Shown here: piece after piece, positions 35,286 to 40,072 of the stretch
Position numbering within the stretch: the first letter of the stretch is position 1
How the letters are laid out: each line of letters begins with the position of its first letter
Source: Bacteroidota bacterium
GTDB taxonomy: Bacteria > Bacteroidota > Bacteroidia > CAILMK01
Length of the DNA stretch: 40,072 nucleotides
Assembly: GCA_013287095.1 (NCBI GenBank)
Contig: JABDEJ010000002.1
Span: forward strand, 1-40,072
Reading direction: 5' to 3'
Made by a program: the position numbers and the translations under genes
Notes under the pieces: model-generated
What the model saw: only the letters and a program-made list of their open reading frames with translations
What the model was told of the DNA's origin: nothing
Database searches by the model: none

Positions 35286-35370
35286 AGCTTTGCTGGTCAT
35301 TTGTTTCCCGCACTCCGCTCTTTCGCTCTCATTCTTGACATTCCCCGCCCTTGTTGGTGTTGCCCTGGCT

Positions 35371-35419
35371 ATCCTTAGCCTCCAGGCTAAGGATGCACAA
35401 GCCTGCAGCCTCCGGCTGC
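35371..35419. repeat. Two neighbouring GC-rich mini-hairpins
   Basis: ATCCTTAGCCT-cc-AGGCTAAGGAT (35371-35394) is a perfect 11-bp stem. GCAGCC-tcc-GGCTGC (35405-35419) follows 10 bases later. This pairing is a familiar type of intergenic repeat. Confidence 0.6.
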
Positions 35420-35493
35420 CAAATTCCCTTCGCCCCTATTGCTGTTGTCACCTACAAGTTTGTCTTTCACAAAATTCTTCCTAAATTGCCATC

Positions 35494-35907
35494 GTGAAAA
35501 AACCAGTTCACGTCACGCACTTTTACCCCGAAGAGCCTGAAGCTGTGTTTGATGCCTGCCTCGACCCTCAAAAGATCAGGGAATGGTTTATGACTAACAA
35601 AGACAGCAAAGTGATCTCTGTGGATATGAACCCCGTAACCGGGGGAACATTTTCTATTATTGAATTGACCCCCGACAAAAGAAAAGTGGAACATACCGGT
35701 AAGTACCTGTATGTGAGCCGGCCCAACTGGATCGTTTTTACCCTCGAAGTTCCCGAATATTTTGAGGGGCCGTCCGAAGTAAGCATCAATGTGCGCAAAG
35801 AAAAAGATGGCAGCCTGCTTGTCTATCACCAGTCTGGTGTTGAAAGCGATATCGGAACCCACTGGAAAAGGAAAATGACCCAGTTGGAAAAAGTGCTGGG
35901 GGTTTAA
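35494..35907 (+). CDS. SRPBCC / AHSA1-type protein
   Basis: The 137-residue protein fits the START/Bet v1-like AHSA1 family (activator of Hsp90 ATPase homologue type): N-terminal HVTHFYPEEPEAVFDACLDP, WFMTN, then GGTFSI, GKYLYVSRPNWIVFTLEVP, and a C-terminal helix THWKRKMTQLEKVL. These proteins bind small hydrophobic ligands; many are toxin-like stress or polyketide-related proteins, and the role here is unknown. The start is a GTG at 35494. After its TAA the same frame is open for 48 more codons up to the next gene. Confidence 0.85.
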   Translation: MKKPVHVTHFYPEEPEAVFDACLDPQKIREWFMTNKDSKVISVDMNPVTGGTFSIIELTPDKRKVEHTGKYLYVSRPNWIVFTLEVPEYFEGPSEVSINVRKEKDGSLLVYHQSGVESDIGTHWKRKMTQLEKVLGV

Positions 35908-36057
35908 TGGCGTAGCATACGAACAGCGGGTAGGGCTGTTAAATTAAAATGTATTTCCGTTGAAAAATATGCGAACGAGATCGTAGCAAAATGGGTTGAT
36001 TATTTTGTTTATCATAAAAAGCTGAAACCCGAAAAGATAACAAAGAAAATATCATGA
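35908..36057 (+). other. Open in-frame stretch after the AHSA1 stop, overlapping the DUF2442 start (possible gene remnant)
   Basis: Directly after the TAA the same frame stays open for 48 codons and ends with a TGA that overlaps the next ATG as ATGA. From about codon 10 it reads like a charged helix (KYANEIVAKWVDYFVYHKKL). There is no ATG, GTG or TTG at a sensible place, so it may be the 3' end of a lost gene once coupled to DUF2442. I recognise no family. Confidence 0.3.
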
Positions 36058-36356
36058 AAATAAGCAACTTAATAAAAGATGACGGTAAATGCTTACAGGT
36101 TACCAAAGTCTCGTATGCTGAGGGTTATAAAATTGGTGTTGTCTTTAGTGATGGGAAGAACACAATAGTAGATTTTGATGCGTTCCTTAGCGCCTCAAGA
36201 CACCCTGAAATCCGCAAATACCTTGATCCGGAATTATTCAGGGAATTTAAGATACAAGATGGAAACCTGGTTTGGAATGATTATGATTTGATATTCCCTA
36301 TCGAAGACCTATATACTAATGATATCCTGCATATGATAAAAGAGACTGTGGCGTAA
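36054..36356 (+). CDS. DUF2442 protein
   Basis: The 100-residue protein shows the DUF2442 pattern: VTKVSYAEGYKIGVVFSDGK, then VDFDAFLSA, YLDPELFREFKIQDGNLVW and DLIFPIEDLYTND. DUF2442 is a small alpha/beta domain often found next to small toxin- or antitoxin-like genes, without an established function. The ATG is in an ATGA overlap with the upstream remnant. A second DUF2442 protein lies 770 bases away on the other strand. Confidence 0.8.
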   Translation: MKISNLIKDDGKCLQVTKVSYAEGYKIGVVFSDGKNTIVDFDAFLSASRHPEIRKYLDPELFREFKIQDGNLVWNDYDLIFPIEDLYTNDILHMIKETVA

Positions 36357-36386
36357 GCTAAAGCATGTAGTGTCTGACATTGTGAT

Positions 36387-37115
36387 ATGAGAATAAAAAT
36401 CCTGAAATCCGCTTTTATATTTTTGGGTTTATGCCCTGTGCTGGCATTCGGGCATTTCATGATATTTCCGGGTGAAACCAGGTGCATGTTTATAGAATGG
36501 TCGAAATACCAGAAAGACAGTGACCTGTATGTGGAACCGGGCACCGGGGCAGCGAAACTCATGCAGGTGAAGCAATTGATCCACAGCTCAAAAGGTAGGG
36601 TCAGGGCATTCTGGGGATCGCTTGATGGCAGGCCTCAATTCATCTTTTGTAATAGTTCCAAAGAGTTTGAAAAATACGCCGGGCCGGGCGCCGGACCTGC
36701 CTGTAGTTTTATGAAACTCAGGGGATATATTGTGATCAGCAATGATGGCCTGCAGACCGATATCATATCTCATGAACTTTCTCATATAGAGTTGTATAGC
36801 AGGATCGGGTTTTGGAAGAATGTGTTTTTGATACCCGCCTGGTTTCATGAAGGATTGGCGATGCAGGTGGACAACAGGCCGGATTTCTCGACGGACTCTC
36901 TACGCAAATACAGCGTGGGTTTTACGCACCTGCCTGATCTTCAAAAGCTACGAACTACCAGTGAATTCAATACCGGGACGCCTGATGAAGTGATTTTAAA
37001 CTATGCTGCCGCAAAATATACCGTAGCCCAGTGGAATAGTCCCGGTAAATTGAACAGGTTTATCACATTGATCCACAAAGGAAAAGGTTTTGATGAAGCC
37101 TGGAGTGGGAAGTAG
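36387..37115 (+). CDS. Gluzincin-type zinc metallopeptidase, membrane-anchored
   Basis: The 242-residue protein has one N-terminal hydrophobic segment (residues about 7-28, a signal anchor or signal peptide). The peptidase site is H129-E130-LS-H133 in ISHELSHIEL. The third zinc ligand is probably E155 in IPAWFHEGLAMQVD, as in the peptidase MA-like (gluzincin) fold. Catalytic Glu and both His are intact. It therefore likely cuts proteins or peptides in the periplasm; the substrate is unknown. It follows DUF2442 by 30 bases and could be co-transcribed. Confidence 0.85.
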   Translation: MRIKILKSAFIFLGLCPVLAFGHFMIFPGETRCMFIEWSKYQKDSDLYVEPGTGAAKLMQVKQLIHSSKGRVRAFWGSLDGRPQFIFCNSSKEFEKYAGPGAGPACSFMKLRGYIVISNDGLQTDIISHELSHIELYSRIGFWKNVFLIPAWFHEGLAMQVDNRPDFSTDSLRKYSVGFTHLPDLQKLRTTSEFNTGTPDEVILNYAAAKYTVAQWNSPGKLNRFITLIHKGKGFDEAWSGK

Positions 37116-37125
37116 GGGTTTTGGT

Positions 37126-37371
37126 TTATGATATCACTTCACTTTCAAGGTAAAGTATATCAGGATCAAAATCTATATATCCTTTTTCGTCAAGGCAAAC
37201 TGTTCCGTTGCAAAGATATGGCTTAATTAATGGCCATGTATTTGTTAGTCCATTGTAAACCTGATATTTAAGGTAAGGTTTTACATTAAATAATTTCAAT
37301 TCGCCCGTACTAAAAAGTAGTTCAAGTTTAAAATCGGGAATAAGGTTAACCTTTATGACTTTGGGAGACAT
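37126..37371 (-). CDS. DUF2442 protein, short form
   Basis: The 81-residue protein has the classic short DUF2442 sequence: IKVNLIPDFKLELLFSTGEL, FNVKPYL, LIKPYLCNGTVC, and the final DPDILYLESEVI. In this family the short form often lies directly beside a small antitoxin- or DUF4160-type partner. Here it is preceded by the 70-residue gene at 37383-37595 (11-base gap), so the two probably form one operon. It converges on the metallopeptidase gene. Confidence 0.85.
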   Translation of the reverse strand: MSPKVIKVNLIPDFKLELLFSTGELKLFNVKPYLKYQVYNGLTNTWPLIKPYLCNGTVCLDEKGYIDFDPDILYLESEVIS

Positions 37372-37382
37372 TGCATTATTAT

Positions 37383-37595
37383 TTAAGAGGGATGATTATT
37401 CTTATGCAGGATTTTCATAATCCTTTCCTCTGGAACTAAATCATCATTTTCCGACTCCAACATCGCTTTCAATAATCCATAATCCAATTTATCTTCTTCA
37501 GAGACAATGGTTACCGGTATATGCAATTTCTTTAACAGCTTTACCAGAAACTTTTCGTCTGATTCGCTGGCCGGATTGATCAATAAACTACTCAT
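37383..37595 (-). CDS. Small antitoxin-like protein, partner of DUF2442
   Basis: From the ATG at 37595 the 70-residue product starts MSSLLINPASESDEKFLVKL. It is acidic with a first beta strand, two helices and a charged C-terminal helix (VPEERIMKILHKNN). This layout (short strand, LLKKLHIPVTIV, acidic helices) resembles small antitoxin-type or DUF2683-like proteins of Bacteroidota. No toxin with a known fold is adjacent. A longer frame to 37625 starts with TTG and is unlikely. Confidence 0.6.
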   Translation of the reverse strand: MSSLLINPASESDEKFLVKLLKKLHIPVTIVSEEDKLDYGLLKAMLESENDDLVPEERIMKILHKNNHPS

Positions 37596-37720
37596 AATAC
37601 AAAAATAAGAAAAGTCTTTGTACAAATATACATTTTCTGATTACAAATAGTTGCAGTCTTACAGGCTACCGACGGGGTAATTTATAGAAGGTCAATAGAC
37701 CTTTACCTATTCTTCACTTC

Positions 37721-37745
37721 CAAGTCTCCCCTTCGGGGAGACTTG
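37721..37745. repeat. CAAGTCTCCCC-ttc-GGGGAGACTTG hairpin
   Basis: A perfect 11-bp stem with a 3-base loop, a repeat type common in Bacteroidota. It begins 25 bases downstream of the ABC-3C ATPase stop and may help terminate that transcript. A smaller dyad AAGGTC-aata-GACCTT is at 37688-37703. Confidence 0.65.
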
Positions 37746-37769
37746 AAATAATGGGGGAGTAAAAGCTAG

Positions 37770-39708
37770 CTAATTATTGACCAACCACTCCTCTGGGATA
37801 AGTTTAAGTCCATTTCTCCATTCTTCAGTAATTGAGTTTGTAAAGTCTGGGAATGTCAATTTTGCATGATCAGTAATTATTACTTGAAAGTCAGGAGAAA
37901 GCTCTTTTGTAGCCTTAAAAATAAATTCGTACATTTGTTTAACAGCAGTTTCATCAGAGCTTACTGATATATTTCCTGTTTGATTGCTATCCTTTTCGGG
38001 AGGGAAATATATTTGTGAAGGTTGGTCAATAATTAGAAATCTTGGAACCGGTCTATTCGCTTTCACAAAATGCTTATGCAATGCGAAATGAATAAGCAAA
38101 TGATAGGCAACCCAATTAGCTCCACTTCCCATATGATTCAGTGATATTGATTTCGTTGGAGTGTCTGCAAATATTGTAAGTTTCTTAATATCAAACCGAA
38201 TTGGGGAATCTTGATGTTCTAAATCTAAGTCTGAGGCCCAAATTGTCATTTGATTATTTATTTGATTTAAAACAGAATTTAAACGATTCTCTTTTTCTTC
38301 TAAATTTATTAGACCCTCTAAAGCATTGATTTCAACTTGCAAACGCTCAATTTTACCTTTTAACTGATTGTCTTCCTCAACTACATTAAAGCTTTCAAGA
38401 AAAAGGGATATTTTGCCAATTATCTTTCCCCTTCTTAAATTTAAATCCTTCATTTTTAATGCCTGGTCTTGTTCTAAGTAGATCGCTTTGATGCCATTTT
38501 GTTTAATTTCGAGTTGTCTTTTTAAGTTCTCTTGATTTAATGTAAGTCTCTCTACATACTGCCCTAATTTAGGCTTTTCTGCAATGGTTGTGGTTAGGTT
38601 TTCCGAGAGGGTTGCTAATGATTTATTAATTGCAGAAATGGAAGGGATTTCTGTTTGAATTGTCTGACTACATAGCGGGCAATTATGAAGCTCTGCTTCA
38701 GTGTCGCCAAACAAGCTTATGGATTCTAATCTAACCTTTTGTTGTGTCACTTCATTAGAATAATCTGAAGTTTGACTAATAAAGGCCCTAACAGCATTTA
38801 CATCATCGTTCAATCTGCTTAATTCTTTGGATAATTCGTTTTTTTCTTCTAAAAGTATCTTTAAGTTTTCATTTTCTCCTTGTGAAACTTCATTAGAGTC
38901 CTGTTCCCAAAATAAAACCGTCTTTAGAGCTTCAATTGCCTGGCTTTCATCGCTTATGATTCTATTGGCAGCAAGTAAATTTAATTGTTTTGCTTCGTCA
39001 ACCAATTCAAATATCTTTTTACTGCCATCCAGTTTTAATTGTTCATATTCACGTAATTCTTTTTGATTTTTTGCCAGCTCCCTTTTTTTGGCTGTTATTT
39101 CCTGTTCGATGCGAAGCGTGTCTTCACGCAGTACACCTAAGAAATATGGGAGAGTATCTTTTATTGCTAGCGCATCAAAATTATCGGATTGATTGTAAAA
39201 TAAATAGTTTCTTTGAGCGATTAAGTCCTGTGGTTGAAATGAATAAAAGCGGCTATGCTTAAAATTTACAGTCAAAGCATCCCTAGTTCCGGATTCTGGT
39301 CGGTTTGTAAATTCTGAAATGAAAAGTTTTTTAGTAAAAAAAATCTTTGAGAGTTACAATATCAGAGTTGTTTTGTAGCTTAGAAAACTCCGGTATTTCA
39401 ACAACATCTGAATTTGATAAGTAAATATATTGAGTGGTATTTTGGTTAAGCCTATTCGGATTTTGCCTCGCAATAAAAACTTGCTCTGTTGGTAATTGCA
39501 ATAAAATACCAAACCATTCTACAGTATCTCTTATTATTCCTTCTGAAATCCGACAATCATTACTTCCTAAACAGTAGTTGATTATATCTATGAGTGCAGT
39601 TTTACCAGTCTTTGACTCCCCAGTAATAATATTTACCTGTCCAAGTTCAAAAGTTAAAATTCGCTTTTGACTTTTATCGTTGTAGAAAATCAAGTTTTTT
39701 ATTTGCAT
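37770..39708 (-). pseudogene. DUF3732 SMC-like ATPase of an ABC-3C system, frameshifted
   Basis: The reading frame from the ATG at 39708 stops at 39331 after 125 residues, just behind eight T (plus-strand A run 39336-39343). Removing one T joins it to the frame that ends at 37770, giving 645 residues, with the junction LKDFF-TKKLFISEFTNRPESG. Features of the repaired protein: Walker A GESKTGKT (30-37), Q-loop-like QPQD near 158, coiled coils on both sides of a zinc-hook-like C343-PL-C346, an ABC-signature-like NHMGSGANW (about 524-532), and Walker B FLIIDQPS (557-564) followed by ITDHA. This is DUF3732, the ATPase of three-component ABC conflict systems. The shift may be a sequencing error, real inactivation, or switching. 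Confidence 0.88.
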
Positions 39709-39719
39709 TTTGACTGTAT

Positions 39720-40072
39720 TTAAGGTTTAATTCCCAAGATAGAATATATGGTTAGTGGATTCCCTGATTTTGAGAGGATCTTGCCCAATATAGTGGACTT
39801 TTTGATACAACTATTTACCTCTGGATCTTGTAAACTTAATCTTAGTCTCCTTGGTTTTATTGCCAATTCTCCTTTTTCATCAATGCTAATTGAATCATGG
39901 GCAATACCGAACATAATTGTTTCTTTTGTAAAGGGCAAGAAGCCGGAAATTTGCGCACCCAATCCAATTTTTAGTTCTTCATTTGCATTTATCCACTTAT
40001 GAATTGTGTTTGATTTTGTTCTAGGTAAACTCTCTCTAATTTTACTATTTAGGATCAGAGGTAAAATAAGAA
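39720..40072 (-). CDS. ABC-3C middle component (DUF6521-like), C-terminal part, runs off the right edge
   Basis: The reverse frame is open from base 40071 to the TAA at 39722-39720 (about 116 codons). It reads LILPLILNSKIRESLPRTKS, then IHKWINANEELKIGLGAQISG, then FLPFTKETIMFGIAHDSISI, and ends STILGKILSKSGNPLTIYSI with a final LGIKP. LPL.L....RE.LP, T...W, PFT.E.I.FG and the LG....K.G...TIY..LG..P ending match the three-component ABC system middle component. Its role is thought to link the ATPase to an effector. It lies 11 bases upstream of the DUF3732 gene. The start and the effector gene are outside the window. Confidence 0.85.
   Translation of the reverse strand, partial: LILPLILNSKIRESLPRTKSNTIHKWINANEELKIGLGAQISGFLPFTKETIMFGIAHDSISIDEKGELAIKPRRLRLSLQDPEVNSCIKKSTILGKILSKSGNPLTIYSILGIKP

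Larger units (their letters stand above)
35162..35493. other. Intergenic region between the small secreted protein and the AHSA1-type gene
   Basis: The 332 bases hold the terminator (35194-35227), hairpin copy 2 (35243-35285), two more short hairpins (35371-35419) and the promoter region for the next gene. No gene is supported. Confidence 0.55.

Noticed and set aside
39331..39708. A separate 125-residue small ATPase gene
   Set aside because: It is the front part of the DUF3732 gene; one base removed from the T8 run joins it to the downstream frame with matching family sequence across the junction.

Overview
The window looks like chromosomal DNA from a Bacteroidota bacterium, most likely a member of the Chitinophagales/Chitinophagaceae. 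The reasons are two giant secreted proteins with type IX secretion (T9SS) C-terminal sorting domains, candidate promoters of the Bacteroidota type (TAnnTTTG), lipoproteins with SGC/SC lipoboxes, a lysine/alanine-rich histone H1-like protein, and many short intergenic repeats typical of this phylum. No rRNA, tRNA, CRISPR array, transposase or integrase was found.

Layout. 1-4.4 kb: 5' part of an aconitase gene (runs off the left edge), an H1-like gene with five 45-bp repeats, rlmN, an outer-membrane protein and a group III truncated haemoglobin. 4.5-10.2 kb: a YedA-like EamA exporter, queG, a membrane protein behind ruvB, then a forward group of tandem UspA, lipoprotein and flavin reductase. 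10.2-15.6 kb: a duplicated-domain lipoprotein, a CAP-domain protein, a forward pair of small envelope proteins, a membrane-anchored DNA/RNA non-specific endonuclease, a 40-residue membrane peptide, and a reverse operon of coiled-coil lipoprotein, SCO1/SenC and cytochrome c. 15.8-30.5 kb: two reverse-strand T9SS surface proteins (1329 and 3361 aa), about a third of the window. 31-35.2 kb: nitroreductase, urocanate hydratase, an HTH protein and a small secreted protein. 35.5-37.6 kb: AHSA1-type protein, two DUF2442 proteins, a gluzincin-type metallopeptidase and an antitoxin-like small protein. 37.7-40.07 kb: part of an ABC-3C (three-component ABC) conflict system, consisting of a middle component cut by the right edge and a DUF3732 SMC-like ATPase broken by a one-base shift in a run of eight A (plus strand).

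The ABC-3C locus is the best candidate for a defence system; its effector would lie beyond the right edge. The less described layer is the repeat landscape. At least three palindromic families occur two or three times: a ~130-bp element with 28-bp inverted ends, a CGTCATCCTAT hairpin whose two copies show a compensatory base-pair change, and paired 13-bp palindromes AAGTTGnCAACTT always 5 bp apart. Some repeats have entered genes: the flavin reductase takes codons near its start and its stop codon from two different families, and the HTH protein tail contains a translated repeat.
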